In this document: piece after piece, positions 50,311-59,836 of the stretch | How the letters are laid out: every line of letters starts with the position of its first letter | How positions within the stretch are numbered: the first letter of the stretch is position 1 | Assembly: GCA_964609965.1 (NCBI GenBank) | Contig: CAZSTS010000004.1 | Location: 173,352 to 237,351, forward strand | From: JAHJDR01 sp964609965 | Lineage (GTDB): Bacteria > UBA10199 > JADGCS01 | Reading direction: 5' to 3' | DNA length: 64,000 nt | Notes under the pieces: model-generated | What the model saw: the letters and a program-made list of their open reading frames with translations, nothing else | Databases searched by the model: none | Told to the model about the DNA's origin: nothing | Translations under genes and position numbers: made by a program

Positions 50311-50386
50311 GTTATGGATTGAGAATCGAAGATCGAGGGTTGTGAATAAGGATTAGACCCGATCCACGACCCACGATCCACGATAT
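50311..50386. repeat. GATCGA and ATCCACG short tandem arrays
   Basis: GAATCGAAGATCGAGGG followed by four ATCCACG-type units (GATCCACGACCCACGATCCA) in the spacer between nrdJ and rlmH. Confidence 0.6.
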
Positions 50387-50391
50387 GCTAT

Positions 50392-53300
50392 TTATGAACA
50401 ACCCGTGGTCGCGCCACAAGAATCGCATTTGAGGCACGAACCATTTCTAACCAAGGTAAATTGTCCGCAATCAGGGCAAGGATCTCCTTCGTAGCCTTTG
50501 AGTTTAGCTGTTAATCTATTGGCTGTTTTAGAAAGAGAAAGAACCCTTTTGCGTTCAGAAGTCACAGTTGAGACCGGTGCTGTGGCATGAAGGGCTGTTT
50601 GGGTTGTGACTTCTTGTAAGCCGCCTGCACTTGCCTGTACTGTTGTTTTAACAGGCACGGGGGTGGCAGGTTTTGCTTCTTCGATATTTTTGAGATCTTC
50701 TTCTTCGTAGTCTTCTGTGTCTACTAGGTCGCCTACTTTTTGTACACTTGTGTTTCTGACGTCTTCTGGTGTGACATGAACAAGATCAAAGCGGCCTAAG
50801 TAATTCATGGCGAGGTCTCTGAAAATACAATCAACAACAGATGTGGCCATCTTGATATTGTCGTGTCCCTTGACCATTCCATTGGGTTCAAAGCGTGTAA
50901 AAGTAAAGGCCTCGACATATTCTTCGAGTGGAACGCCGTATTGGAGACCAATAGAAATTCCAATGGCAAAACAGTTCATGAGACTACGGAAAGCAGCTCC
51001 CTCTTTATGCATATCAAGAAAGATTTCGCCAAGCGAGCCGTCTTCGAATTCACCTGTTCTGAGATAAATCTTGTGACCACCTACTTCGGCTTTTTGGGTA
51101 TAGCCACTTCGTCGGTTTGGTAGCACACGTCTTTTTGATAAATAACGATAAACGATTTTTTCGGCGATTTCTTTGATAACAGGCTGTTTGTTGTCTGTCT
51201 CTTTTTTGCTTTCTTCGATTTCTTCGAATATTTCGGCCGCCATTGTATTAAGAGGTTGGGACAGCTTGGAGCCATCACGATAAATCGCATTGGCTTTTAA
51301 CATGAGCCCCCAAGATTTAAAGTAGGCTCGGCTAATGTCCTCGATAGTGGCTTCGCTGGGCATGTTGACGGTCTTTGAAATAGCGCCAGTAATAAAAGGT
51401 TGTGCTGCGGCCATCATTTCGATGTGTGCATCTGGAGAAATAAATCTGGTGCCATAGCGTCCGCACTTACTAGCACAATCAAAAATAGGATAGTGCTTAT
51501 TATCTAAGTGTGGGGCTTTTTCGATAGTCATTGTGCCACAGCAGTAGCTATTGGCTTTTTCAATGTCTTCATCTGTGAATCCTACATGTTTAAGTAAATT
51601 AAAAGCAGGGTCATCGTAGAGAGTAGAAGAAAGTTTGAGGTCTTTCTTTAGAAAAGACTCACCTAAAGTATGTTTGTTAAAGACAAAGCTGATGTCAAAG
51701 GCTTGTGTGAGCGCTAGTTCAAGGCGGTCGAGGACATCTATGGTGAATCCTTTGTCTGTAAGAGTTTTATGATTGATAGCAGGAGCAGATTTTAATGTGC
51801 CAGTGCCGCGGCAATAATTGACAATGTCTTGGATTTGGTTGTCGTTATAACCAAGCCTCTTTAAGGCAGGGGGCACAGATTCGTTAATGATTTTAAAATA
51901 ACCACCACCAGCTAATTTTTTAAATTTGACCAAAGCAAAATCAGGCTCAATCCCTGTTGTGTCGCAATCCATAACAAGACCAATGGTTCCTGTTGGCGCG
52001 ATGACCGATACTTGAGCATTACGGTAGCCATATTTTTCTCCCCATTCAAGGGCGCGATCCCATGTGGCTTGAGCTGCTAGTAAAAGATTTTTTGGGCATA
52101 TTTTTTGATCAACAGCCATGGGAAGGATGGTGAGGCCTTCGTATTCCTCGGCTGACACATCATAAACAGCGCGCCTGTGATTACGTATCACGCGTAACAT
52201 ATGGTCTTGGTTTCGGTAGTATTTGGGAAAAGGACCGAGTTCTTTGGCTATTTCTGAAGACGTTGCATAGGCTTCACCGGTCATCATGGAAGAAATAGAA
52301 CCTGTGATAGCAAGCGCTTCTTTGCTGCCATAGGAATGTCCCATGCGCATGAGAAGAGCGCCAAGGTTTGCATAGCCAAGGCCAAGAGTTCTGAACTCGT
52401 AACTTTTTTGTGCGATAGGACGAGAAGGGAACTGTGCCATGAGAACAGAGATTTCTAAAATGATTGTCCAAATTCTTGAGGCGTGTAAAAATTCTTTGAT
52501 TTTAAATGTAGCGGTTTCTTCATCGTAAAATTTTACAAGATTGAGGCTAGCAAGGTTGCAAGCCGTGTCATCAAGGAACATGTATTCGCTACAGGGGTTG
52601 CTGGCATTGATGCGGCCATCTTTTGGACAAGTGTGCCATTCATTGATGCTGGTATCAAACTGAAGACCAGGGTCAGCGCAGTTCCAAGCAGCATAACAGA
52701 TTTGATCCCAAAGGTCTTTGGCTTTGAGTGTCTTCATTGTTTTGCTGGTTTTGCGCCCTTTAAGACCAAAGTCGCTATCTTCGCGCACGGCATTCATAAA
52801 ATCGTTATTAACACGCACTGTGTTGTTTGAGTTTTGCCCTGAAACAGTGGCGTAAGCTTCGGAATTCCAGTCGACGTTGTAGTCATCGAATTCCATGTTA
52901 GTGAAGCCTTGTTTAGCAAACTGAATAACGCGATAAATATAATTATGTGGGACATGATGTAATTGTGCTTCTAAAACAGCTTTAGAAAGACTCTCGTTTT
53001 TACGAGGATCAAAACGATCATTTTTAAGTTCTTTGTTTTGACAGGCCTTCATGACATTGTTGAGGGTCTTTTTGATGACTTTTGAACCTGTGACCAAGCT
53101 GGCTACCTTTTGTTCTTCGACAACCTTCCAGTTGATAAAAGACTCAACATCAGGGTGGTCAACATCAACGATCACCATTTTTGCAGCGCGTCTTGTTGTT
53201 CCGCCTGATTTAATCGCACCAGCTGCTGCATCACCAATTTTTAGAAAACTCATGAGCCCTGATGATTTGCCTCCGCCTGAGAGGCTTTCGCCGCGTGCAC

Positions 53301-53967
53301 GTAGAGTAGAAAAATTTGTTCCTGTGCCAGAGCCATATTTAAAAAGACGGGCTTCTTTGGTCCAAAGATCCATGATGCCGCCATCGTTAACGAGATCATC
53401 AGAAATAGATTGAATAAAACAGGCATGTGGTTGTGGACGTTCGTAGGCAGTTGGTGATTTTGTAAGTTCTTTTGATTCGGGATCAACAAAATAATGTCCT
53501 TGGCTTGGGCCATCAATTCCATAAGCAAAGTGAAGACCCGTGTTAAACCATTGAGGACTGTTGGGGGCAGACATCTGGTTAGCCAACATGTAGACAGTCT
53601 CATCATAGAATGTTTGTGCATCTTCTTTGCTATCAAAGTAATCAAACTTTTCACCCCAGTGTCGCCAGCAACCTGCGAGGCGATGAAAAACTTGCTTGGA
53701 ACTTTTTTCGGGCCCTGTTTTTTGTTTGCCACCTTCATCTAAATGGAGCTGACCTTTTTCGTTTGTTTGTGGAACGCCAGCTTTTCTAAAATATTTTTGT
53801 GCTAATATTTCTGTTGCGACTTGCGACCATGATTCTGGAACTTCGATATCGTTTGCGTAAAATGCCACAGACCCATCCGGATTTTTTGTTTCGCAAGTTC
53901 TGTTAACAAATTTTAATCCTTGATAGGGAGACTCGTCTTTTTTGGTAAAGAGTCTTTTAATTTTCAT
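50392..53967 (-). CDS. nrdJ: Adenosylcobalamin-dependent ribonucleotide reductase, class II
   Basis: 1191 residues from ATG 53967 (GGAGGACATTCTC precedes; an in-frame TTG at 53982 overlaps that ribosome binding site). Reduces ribonucleotides to deoxyribonucleotides. N-terminal DGSVAFYANDIEVPESWSQ, GSGTGTNFSTLRARGESLSGGGKSSG, the active-site NPCSEYMFLDDTACNLASLNL, APTGTIGLVMDCDTTGIEPDFALVKFKKLAGGG and SYCCGTMTIEKAPH are typical of the long class II enzymes. The C-terminus has a Cys-rich zinc/redox tail CPDCGQF...CLKCDSCGATTGC. Upstream lie tandem NrdR boxes. It means the cell needs cobalamin. Confidence 0.95.
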   Translation of the reverse strand: MKIKRLFTKKDESPYQGLKFVNRTCETKNPDGSVAFYANDIEVPESWSQVATEILAQKYFRKAGVPQTNEKGQLHLDEGGKQKTGPEKSSKQVFHRLAGCWRHWGEKFDYFDSKEDAQTFYDETVYMLANQMSAPNSPQWFNTGLHFAYGIDGPSQGHYFVDPESKELTKSPTAYERPQPHACFIQSISDDLVNDGGIMDLWTKEARLFKYGSGTGTNFSTLRARGESLSGGGKSSGLMSFLKIGDAAAGAIKSGGTTRRAAKMVIVDVDHPDVESFINWKVVEEQKVASLVTGSKVIKKTLNNVMKACQNKELKNDRFDPRKNESLSKAVLEAQLHHVPHNYIYRVIQFAKQGFTNMEFDDYNVDWNSEAYATVSGQNSNNTVRVNNDFMNAVREDSDFGLKGRKTSKTMKTLKAKDLWDQICYAAWNCADPGLQFDTSINEWHTCPKDGRINASNPCSEYMFLDDTACNLASLNLVKFYDEETATFKIKEFLHASRIWTIILEISVLMAQFPSRPIAQKSYEFRTLGLGYANLGALLMRMGHSYGSKEALAITGSISSMMTGEAYATSSEIAKELGPFPKYYRNQDHMLRVIRNHRRAVYDVSAEEYEGLTILPMAVDQKICPKNLLLAAQATWDRALEWGEKYGYRNAQVSVIAPTGTIGLVMDCDTTGIEPDFALVKFKKLAGGGYFKIINESVPPALKRLGYNDNQIQDIVNYCRGTGTLKSAPAINHKTLTDKGFTIDVLDRLELALTQAFDISFVFNKHTLGESFLKKDLKLSSTLYDDPAFNLLKHVGFTDEDIEKANSYCCGTMTIEKAPHLDNKHYPIFDCASKCGRYGTRFISPDAHIEMMAAAQPFITGAISKTVNMPSEATIEDISRAYFKSWGLMLKANAIYRDGSKLSQPLNTMAAEIFEEIEESKKETDNKQPVIKEIAEKIVYRYLSKRRVLPNRRSGYTQKAEVGGHKIYLRTGEFEDGSLGEIFLDMHKEGAAFRSLMNCFAIGISIGLQYGVPLEEYVEAFTFTRFEPNGMVKGHDNIKMATSVVDCIFRDLAMNYLGRFDLVHVTPEDVRNTSVQKVGDLVDTEDYEEEDLKNIEEAKPATPVPVKTTVQASAGGLQEVTTQTALHATAPVSTVTSERKRVLSLSKTANRLTAKLKGYEGDPCPDCGQFTLVRNGSCLKCDSCGATTGCS

Positions 53968-54013
53968 GAGAATGTCCTCCAATAATGCCTGTTCAGCCCA
54001 AAAATCTTTTTTT

Positions 54014-54142
54014 AAGGGTCTGTTGAAAAATACGCATCTACTGCGTTGGATAAAAAATTTAATTCAATTACGTACTCTGTCGTACGCGCCTTCATTAAAT
54101 TTTTCATCCGCCTTGTATCTACACATTTTTGAACAGTCCCTT
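54014..54142. mobile_element. MITE-like hairpin element in the nrdJ leader
   Basis: 129-bp element, terminal inverted repeats AAGGGTCTGTTGAAAAATA / TATTTTTGAACAGTCCCTT-like with few mismatches, interior TGCGTTGGATAAAAAATTTA...CATCCGCCTTG as in 38894-39016. It sits between the NrdR boxes and the nrdJ start, so it should be transcribed as part of the leader. Confidence 0.85.
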
Positions 54143-54194
54143 TTGGCCCTGCAGCAGCTAATTCTTTGTAAAAATGCGGATTTTATGGCTTTAT

Positions 54195-54242
54195 CCACAA
54201 CATGTAGTATAACCTGAGGCATTAAACCACAATATATTGTGG
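54195..54242 (-). promoter_or_regulatory. Tandem NrdR boxes and promoter of nrdJ
   Basis: CCACAATATATTGTGG (54227-54242, perfect palindrome) and CCACAACATGTAGTAT (54195-54210) match the NrdR consensus ACACWATATWTWGTGT well and moderately. Their start-to-start distance is 32 bp, three helical turns, the spacing known for NrdR box pairs. A TATACT -10 candidate (54206-54211, minus strand) overlaps one box and the -35 region the other, as expected for repression. Confidence 0.72.
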
Positions 54243-54447
54243 TCGACAACATCTTTAAAAAAAAAGATCTAACTGGCTGTAATGATGATCGGTTTTGTTG
54301 ATGTCTGTTTTTAGGTGGGGGGGGCAAAAATTTTTTATAGCTAAATAAGCTAATTATATTAAATAGATACAAGAGATAAAAATTTAATATTTGACCTTGA
54401 AAAAAAAGCTCGTTTTTTGACAGATTTCTAGATTTGTTCATGTTTGA

Positions 54448-54552
54448 GCGGGGTCACGGAGTCGCTGGATCGCCGGGTCGAGGGGGCGCTGGGTCGAAGG
54501 GTCGAAGGGTCGACGAATCACGGGGGCGCTAGACTCTAGACGCTAGACGCTC
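54448..54552. repeat. GGGTCGAA/GGGTCACG and CTAGACG short tandem arrays
   Basis: About ten imperfect 8-9-bp units (GGGTCACG, GAGTCGCT, GGATCGCC, GGGTCGAG, GGGTCGAA twice and more) run into CTAGACG heptamers at 54529-54552. Two unit families seen elsewhere separately (26163 and 27046) lie side by side here. Confidence 0.75.
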
Positions 54553-54584
54553 CACTTCAACTCATTGATTTTTTGGAGAATGTA

Positions 54585-54590
54585 TATAAT
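54585..54590 (+). promoter_or_regulatory. Putative -10 box of the aminotransferase gene
   Basis: TATAAT 30 bp upstream of ATG 54620; TTGATT at 54565 is a weak -35 candidate with a short 14-bp spacer. Confidence 0.35.
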
Positions 54591-54619
54591 TAAGCTGTTT
54601 TCTCTAAAAAGGAATTTTT

Positions 54620-55819
54620 ATGAAACAAATAGCAGAGCGAATGAACCGCATCAAACCATCACCCACATTAGCGATTACAGCTAAGGCAAACGAACTCAAG
54701 GCAAAAGGAATAGATGTAATTGGTTTTGGCGCAGGAGAGCCAGATTTTGATACACCAGAAAACATCAAACAAGCAGCAAAAAAAGCCATGGACGAGGGTA
54801 AGACAAAGTACACGCCTGTTCCTGGAACAGTAGAACTTAAAGATGCTGTTATTTCTAAATTAAAAAAAGAAAACGGCCTAGAATATTCTCGCGATGAAAT
54901 CATTATCACCAATGGTGGTAAGCATGGTCTTTTTGGAATTGCCATGGCGCTTATTGAAGATGGCGATGAAGTGATTGTGCCCGCGCCTTACTGGGTTTCG
55001 TACCCTGATCAAATTCGCTTGTTTGGAGGAAAACCAGTTTTTGTAGAAGCTTCGGACATAGCAGGTTTTAAAATAACGCCAGAGCAATTAATAAAGTCTA
55101 TTACTTCTAAAACAGTTGCTTGCATTATTAATAGTCCTAGCAACCCTACGGGTGCTGCTTATACAGAAGACGAACTTAAAAAACTCGCTCAAGTTTGTTT
55201 AGATCATGATCTTTATATTATCTCAGATGAAATCTATGAACACATGATCTACGACGATTTCAAATTTGTTTCACTAGCGTCTCTTCTTCCGGAATTAAAA
55301 GACAAAGTAATCACTGTAAATGGTGTTTCCAAGTGTTATTCCATGACTGGTTGGCGCATGGGTTTTACAGCAGGGCCTGCGCACATCATCAAAGCCATGA
55401 GCAAAGCACAAGGTCAATCCACATCCAATGTGTGTTCCATCACACAAGCGGCGTGCGTCGAAGCCTACAACGGTCCACAAGAAGTTATCAAAGAGATGGG
55501 TGTTGCTTTCAAAGAGAGGCGCGATTATATTGTGTCTGCTTTAAATGCTATTGACGGAGTGTCCTGCAATAAACCACAAGGGGCATTTTACGTTTTTCCA
55601 AATATAACATCTTTGTTTGGAAAGAAAACACCAGAAGGAATGACTATCAATTCTTCTGAGGATCTTTGTCTTCAGCTTCTCGAAAAGCATAACGTAGCCC
55701 TGGTGCCAGGCTCAGCCTTTGGTGCCGAAGGTTATGTTCGTCTCAGTTATGCTACGAGTTTGGAGCTGATTAAAAAAGGTGTGGAACGAATTAATGATAT
55801 GGTAAGTGGTTTAAAATAA
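54620..55819 (+). CDS. aspC: Aspartate aminotransferase, class I PLP-dependent (subgroup Ib)
   Basis: 399 residues, AAAAAGGAA ribosome binding site. The fold-type I motifs are present: GFGAGEPDFDTPENIKQAA near the N-terminus, ITNGGKHGLFGIAMALI, VPAPYWVSYPDQI, NSPSNPTGAAYTEDEL (PLP Asn), ISDEIYEHMIYD, and the Schiff-base Lys in NGVSKCYSMTGWRMGF. C-terminal PGSAFGAEGYVRLSYATS supplies the substrate carboxylate Arg. Transaminates Asp/Glu; some subgroup Ib enzymes also use prephenate. Followed 28 bp later by the aldolase. Confidence 0.88.
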   Translation: MKQIAERMNRIKPSPTLAITAKANELKAKGIDVIGFGAGEPDFDTPENIKQAAKKAMDEGKTKYTPVPGTVELKDAVISKLKKENGLEYSRDEIIITNGGKHGLFGIAMALIEDGDEVIVPAPYWVSYPDQIRLFGGKPVFVEASDIAGFKITPEQLIKSITSKTVACIINSPSNPTGAAYTEDELKKLAQVCLDHDLYIISDEIYEHMIYDDFKFVSLASLLPELKDKVITVNGVSKCYSMTGWRMGFTAGPAHIIKAMSKAQGQSTSNVCSITQAACVEAYNGPQEVIKEMGVAFKERRDYIVSALNAIDGVSCNKPQGAFYVFPNITSLFGKKTPEGMTINSSEDLCLQLLEKHNVALVPGSAFGAEGYVRLSYATSLELIKKGVERINDMVSGLK

Positions 55820-55847
55820 CCGATTAACGAATTAAAATGGAGAGAAT

Positions 55848-56900
55848 ATGAATCAAGACAAACTTATTGAACTATTAGGCAGTGATGCCAAGGGTCTTTT
55901 AGGACATAAAGCAAAAGTATCAACAGACCTTTTACATTTACCAGGACCAGACTTTATCGATCGAGTCACTTCACTGTCTGATCGTAATCCTCAGGTCTTG
56001 AGATCTCTAAATCAAATTTACAACACAGGTCGTTTAGCGGGCACAGGCTATGTTTCCATCCTCCCTGTTGACCAAGGCATAGAGCACAGTGCAGCAGCTT
56101 CGTTTGCACCAAACCCTTTGTATTTTGATCCAGAAAACATTGTAAAGCTTGCCCTAGAAGGTGGTTGTAATGCTGTGGCTTCTACTTTTGGTGTGTTTGG
56201 ATCTATCGCTCGTAAATACGCGCATAAAATTCCTTTTATTGTAAAAATAAATCACAACGAAATACTCACCTACCCAAATAAGTTTGATCAAATCATGTAT
56301 GGTAGCGTGGAAGAGGCTTGGAACTTAGGTGCTGCAGCTGTTGGCGCAACCATATATTTCGGTTCTGATGGTGCTGCTCGTCAAATCCAAGAAGTCACAG
56401 ATGCCTTTCAACATGCACACGAACTGGGCATGGCGACAGTTCTCTGGTGCTATTTAAGAAACCCAGAATTCAAAAAAGATAAAGACTATCATGTGGCAGC
56501 TGATCTCACTGGCCAAGCCAACCACTTAGGTGTGACCATTCAAGCAGATATCATTAAACAAAAATTGCCAGAAAATAACGGTGGCTATAACGCAATCAAA
56601 TTTGGAAAAACACATCCAAAGGTTTACAGCGAGCTTTCCACTGATCATCCAATCGATCTCTGTCGCTATCAGGTTTTGAATTGTTTTTCTGGTCGTGCAG
56701 GACTTATCAATTCAGGTGGGGCTTCATCAGGGGCATCTGATTTAGCTGAGGCAGTGAAAACAGCAGTCATCAATAAACGAGCTGGTGGAACAGGCCTTAT
56801 CTCTGGTCGCAAGGCTTTCCAGCGTCCTATGAAAGAAGGGGCTGGACTTTTGAATGCTATCCAAGATGTGTATCTTTCAAAAGATGTGACGATTGCTTAA
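55848..56900 (+). CDS. fbaB: Class I fructose-bisphosphate aldolase (DhnA/FbaB type)
   Basis: 350 residues, GGAGAG ribosome binding site. DhnA-family features: GYVSILPVDQGIEHSAAASFAPNPLYFDPENIVKLALEGGCNA, IPFIVKINHNE (Schiff-base Lys region), GAAAVGATIYFGSD, CFSGRAGLINSGG and GLISGRKAFQRP. Interconverts fructose-1,6-bisphosphate and triose phosphates by a Lys Schiff base. Glycolysis/gluconeogenesis. Confidence 0.92.
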   Translation: MNQDKLIELLGSDAKGLLGHKAKVSTDLLHLPGPDFIDRVTSLSDRNPQVLRSLNQIYNTGRLAGTGYVSILPVDQGIEHSAAASFAPNPLYFDPENIVKLALEGGCNAVASTFGVFGSIARKYAHKIPFIVKINHNEILTYPNKFDQIMYGSVEEAWNLGAAAVGATIYFGSDGAARQIQEVTDAFQHAHELGMATVLWCYLRNPEFKKDKDYHVAADLTGQANHLGVTIQADIIKQKLPENNGGYNAIKFGKTHPKVYSELSTDHPIDLCRYQVLNCFSGRAGLINSGGASSGASDLAEAVKTAVINKRAGGTGLISGRKAFQRPMKEGAGLLNAIQDVYLSKDVTIA

Positions 56901-56902
56901 AA

Positions 56903-56938
56903 GCGCTCCTATGCTCCTAGGTGCCTACGCACCTACGT
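56903..56938. repeat. GCTCCTA/GCCTACG short tandem array
   Basis: Units GCTCCTA, TGCTCCTAG, GTGCCTACGC, ACCTACG in the 57-bp spacer between fbaB and secA; same family as 19685 and 48031. Confidence 0.7.
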
Positions 56939-56957
56939 TAAGAGAAGACAAAACCTT

Positions 56958-59579
56958 ATGTTTAAACTTTTGCAAAAAATAGTTGGGTCAGCCAACGATC
57001 GGGCTCTCAAGCAGTACATGGCTAGAGTGCAGCACATCAATGTTTTGGAGTCTGCAATCAGTCAACTAACAGATGATCAGCTTAAAGCAAAAACGGGAGA
57101 GTTTAAAGAAAAACTAGCTAATGGTGCTAGTCTCGATGACATTCTCTACGAAAGTTTTGCCGTGGTTCGTGAAGTCGCCAAGCGGACACTCAATATGCGA
57201 CACTTTGATGTGCAGCTTGTGGGTGGCATGGTTCTTCATGAAGGCCAAATTGCCGAAATGAAAACCGGCGAAGGAAAAACACTAGTAGCAACGCTTCCTG
57301 TTTATCTCAATGCGCTAACAGGGAAAGGATCGCATGTTGTCACAGTAAATGATTATTTAGCGACTCGTGATGCTGAATGGATGGGCAATATTTATAAATT
57401 CCTAGGCCTTTCTGTTGGCAAGGTTCTTCATGGTCTTACCGACGAAGAAAGAAAAGCCGCTTATGGGTCAGATGTCACTTACGGAACAAATAATGAGTTT
57501 GGTTTTGATTATTTAAGAGACAATATGAAGTTCTCGATCCACAACATGGCGCAACGAGAGCTGGCGTTTGGTATTGTGGATGAAGTTGACTCTATTCTTA
57601 TCGATGAGGCAAGAACGCCTTTGATTATTTCTGGTCCCTCTGATCCTTCAACCGATAAGTACATCAAGGTCAACAGACTCATCCCTGGGCTTAAGCGAGA
57701 GAAAGATTATCACATCGAAGAAAAAACACGTTCAGCTACTTTGACTGAAGATGGTGTGGCTTCTATCGAGAGAAAGCTTGGCATCGAAAATCTCTACGAC
57801 CCCAGAAACATCGAAATCCTTCACCATATTATCCAGGCACTCAAGGCCCACACTGTGTTTAAAAAAGATGTGGATTATGTGGTCAAAGACGGCCGTGTGA
57901 TGATCGTCGATGAATTTACAGGACGTATTTTACCAGGAAGACGTTGGTCAGATGGCTTGCATCAAGCCGTCGAAGCTAAAGAAGGTGTTAACGTTGAGTC
58001 CGAAAACCAAACACTTGCTAGCATCACATTTCAAAATTATTTTAGAATGTATAAAAAGTTAGCTGGCATGACAGGGACTGCAGAAACAGAGGCTTCAGAG
58101 TTTCACAAAATTTATAATCTTGGTGTTGTGGTAATTCCTACAAACAAGCCCATTGCCAGGGATGATCTTGAGGATGCTATTTATAGATCAGAGGCAGCTA
58201 AGTTTAGGGCCGTTGTTCAAGACATTAAAGACGAAAACAAAAAAGGAAGACCTGTTTTGATTGGAACGATTGCTATTGAAAAGTCAGAACAGCTTTCTAA
58301 AATGCTTGAACGTCAAGGCATCAAACACAATGTGCTCAATGCCAAACAGCATGCTCGCGAGGCTGATATTATTGCTCAAGCAGGAAGATTTGGATCAGTT
58401 ACTGTTTCAACAAACATGGCTGGCCGTGGAACAGACATTGTTTTGGGTGGTAATCCCGCATTTTTGGCCAAGTCGCTAACAGACCCAGAACAAGAGCCAG
58501 AAAAATACGAAACAACTTTAGAGAAGATGAAGCAAACGTGTGCAGAAGAGCAGAAAAAGGTGATAGAAGCAGGTGGGCTTTATGTTCTTGGCACAGAAAG
58601 ACACGAAGCCAGGCGTATCGATAACCAGCTCAGAGGTCGTACAGCCCGTCAAGGAGATCCCGGTCAAACGCGTTTTTATATTTCGCTCGAAGATGATCTC
58701 ATGCGTCGTTTTGGTTCTGATCGTATTTCTGCTGTTATGGACCGAATGGGAATGGAAGAAGATCAGCCTATCGCTCATAAGTGGATTACAGGTGCGATTG
58801 AAAGTGCGCAAAAGAAAGTCGAAGGACATAACTTCGAAGTGCGTAAACAAGTTTTAGAATACGATGATGTGATGAACCAACAAAGGTCTGCTATCTATTC
58901 ACGTCGCCGCAAAATTTTGGCTGGTGAGAAGCTTCACGATGAACTCACAGACATGACCGATGTTCTCATTGCTAACATTGTCGACGCTTTTGGACCTGAT
59001 CGAAAGGGTAATGTTGATCATGAAGTTCTTGATCAAAACTTTTTTGATCAATTTGGATTTCATTTTGAATTACCTGGAGGCGAACTTACTCCTGACTGTG
59101 TTGGTCAAAAAATGTTTGATGATACAAACGGATTCCTTTCCAAAAAAGAAACAGAGTGTACTAAAGCTGTTCTTGATCAGGCCATCAAATTTTTCATGCT
59201 CACAACGCTCGATGAGCTTTGGAAAGATCATCTTCTCACCATGGATCATTTGCGAGAAGGTATTGGTTTGAGAGGGTATGGACAAAAGGATCCCAAAAAC
59301 GAATACAAAAAAGAGGGGTTCTCACTTTTTCAAGAAATGATGTACCGTTTTTCACAACAAGTTGTTGAAAAAGTTTTCAAAGTTCAAATCAAAACAGAAG
59401 AAGAGGTCCAGATTCAAGAAGAGCGCGATCTCAATTTTGAAGAAGGTCGTGGCAAAGCTGTTGGTGGCAAAACAGGTTCTGTCAAACGCACAACACCCAA
59501 AGTCGGTCGCAATGACCCATGCCCTTGTGGTTCAGGTAAAAAATACAAGAAATGCCATGGCAAAGAAGCTGCTGCGTAG
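56958..59579 (+). CDS. secA: Preprotein translocase ATPase SecA
   Basis: 873 residues. Walker A MKTGEGKTLVATLPVYL, HVVTVNDYLATRDAEWMG, TNNEFGFDYLRDN, DEVDSILIDEARTPLIISGP (Walker B), SVTVSTNMAGRGTDIVLGG, QLRGRTARQGDPGQTRFYISLEDDLMRRFGSDR and the scaffold FEVRKQVLEYDDVMNQQR. The C-terminus is the zinc-binding SEC-C motif VGRNDPCPCGSGKKYKKCHG that binds SecB and ribosomes. It powers Sec export of the signal-peptide proteins in this window. Confidence 0.97.
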   Translation: MFKLLQKIVGSANDRALKQYMARVQHINVLESAISQLTDDQLKAKTGEFKEKLANGASLDDILYESFAVVREVAKRTLNMRHFDVQLVGGMVLHEGQIAEMKTGEGKTLVATLPVYLNALTGKGSHVVTVNDYLATRDAEWMGNIYKFLGLSVGKVLHGLTDEERKAAYGSDVTYGTNNEFGFDYLRDNMKFSIHNMAQRELAFGIVDEVDSILIDEARTPLIISGPSDPSTDKYIKVNRLIPGLKREKDYHIEEKTRSATLTEDGVASIERKLGIENLYDPRNIEILHHIIQALKAHTVFKKDVDYVVKDGRVMIVDEFTGRILPGRRWSDGLHQAVEAKEGVNVESENQTLASITFQNYFRMYKKLAGMTGTAETEASEFHKIYNLGVVVIPTNKPIARDDLEDAIYRSEAAKFRAVVQDIKDENKKGRPVLIGTIAIEKSEQLSKMLERQGIKHNVLNAKQHAREADIIAQAGRFGSVTVSTNMAGRGTDIVLGGNPAFLAKSLTDPEQEPEKYETTLEKMKQTCAEEQKKVIEAGGLYVLGTERHEARRIDNQLRGRTARQGDPGQTRFYISLEDDLMRRFGSDRISAVMDRMGMEEDQPIAHKWITGAIESAQKKVEGHNFEVRKQVLEYDDVMNQQRSAIYSRRRKILAGEKLHDELTDMTDVLIANIVDAFGPDRKGNVDHEVLDQNFFDQFGFHFELPGGELTPDCVGQKMFDDTNGFLSKKETECTKAVLDQAIKFFMLTTLDELWKDHLLTMDHLREGIGLRGYGQKDPKNEYKKEGFSLFQEMMYRFSQQVVEKVFKVQIKTEEEVQIQEERDLNFEEGRGKAVGGKTGSVKRTTPKVGRNDPCPCGSGKKYKKCHGKEAAA

Positions 59580-59580
59580 G

Positions 59581-59672
59581 GCGTACAACGTACAGCGTAC
59601 AACGCAAGAAACCTATCGATTATCGTCTATCGCTTATCGTGTTTGTAGCTAGTATCTGGTAGCTTGTCGTCT
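59581..59672. repeat. Three short tandem arrays in series after secA
   Basis: GTACAACG units (59582-59604), CTATCG/TTATCG units (59612-59640) and GTAGCTAG-type units (59645-59672) lie one after another directly after the secA stop. The CTATCG family is the same as at 10971-11046, and GTAGCTA recurs at 60596. Confidence 0.75.
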
Positions 59673-59808
59673 ATGAAATTTTTCTCAATTTAAGAAAACA
59701 ATTAAACAACCGTCATCAATCTGTCTTATTTCTTCTCTTTTGTTACGCGACACAAGGAAAAACACAAACAAATCAACATTTTAACGTTATTGCCTCCTTC
59801 CCTCTTCG

Positions 59809-59824
59809 TGGCATGGTAATTGCT
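59809..59824 (+). promoter_or_regulatory. Possible sigma-54 promoter, weak context
   Basis: TGGCATGGTAATTGCT fits the sigma-54 consensus with GG and GC 12 bp apart (59810 and 59822), but transcription would start about 2 nt before ATG 59837, inside its ribosome binding site. Either chance, or the true start codon lies downstream. Confidence 0.35.
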
Positions 59825-59836
59825 TATAGAGGAGGT

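Larger units (their letters stand above)
54243..54619. other. Intergenic stretch between nrdJ and aminotransferase promoters
   Basis: About 380 bp with no gene: AT-rich DNA (a G-run near 54315, T- and A-rich stretches), the GGGTCGAAG array at 54448-54552 and a TATAAT at 54585-54590 as likely -10 of the aminotransferase gene. Confidence 0.45.

Noticed and set aside
53051..53738. Long open frames on both strands inside nrdJ
   Set aside because: They overlap a clear NrdJ frame with conserved blocks; they are shadows.
53983..54620. Cobalamin riboswitch before the B12-dependent nrdJ
   Set aside because: No B12-box-like conserved core was seen; the region is explained by NrdR boxes, a MITE and an array.
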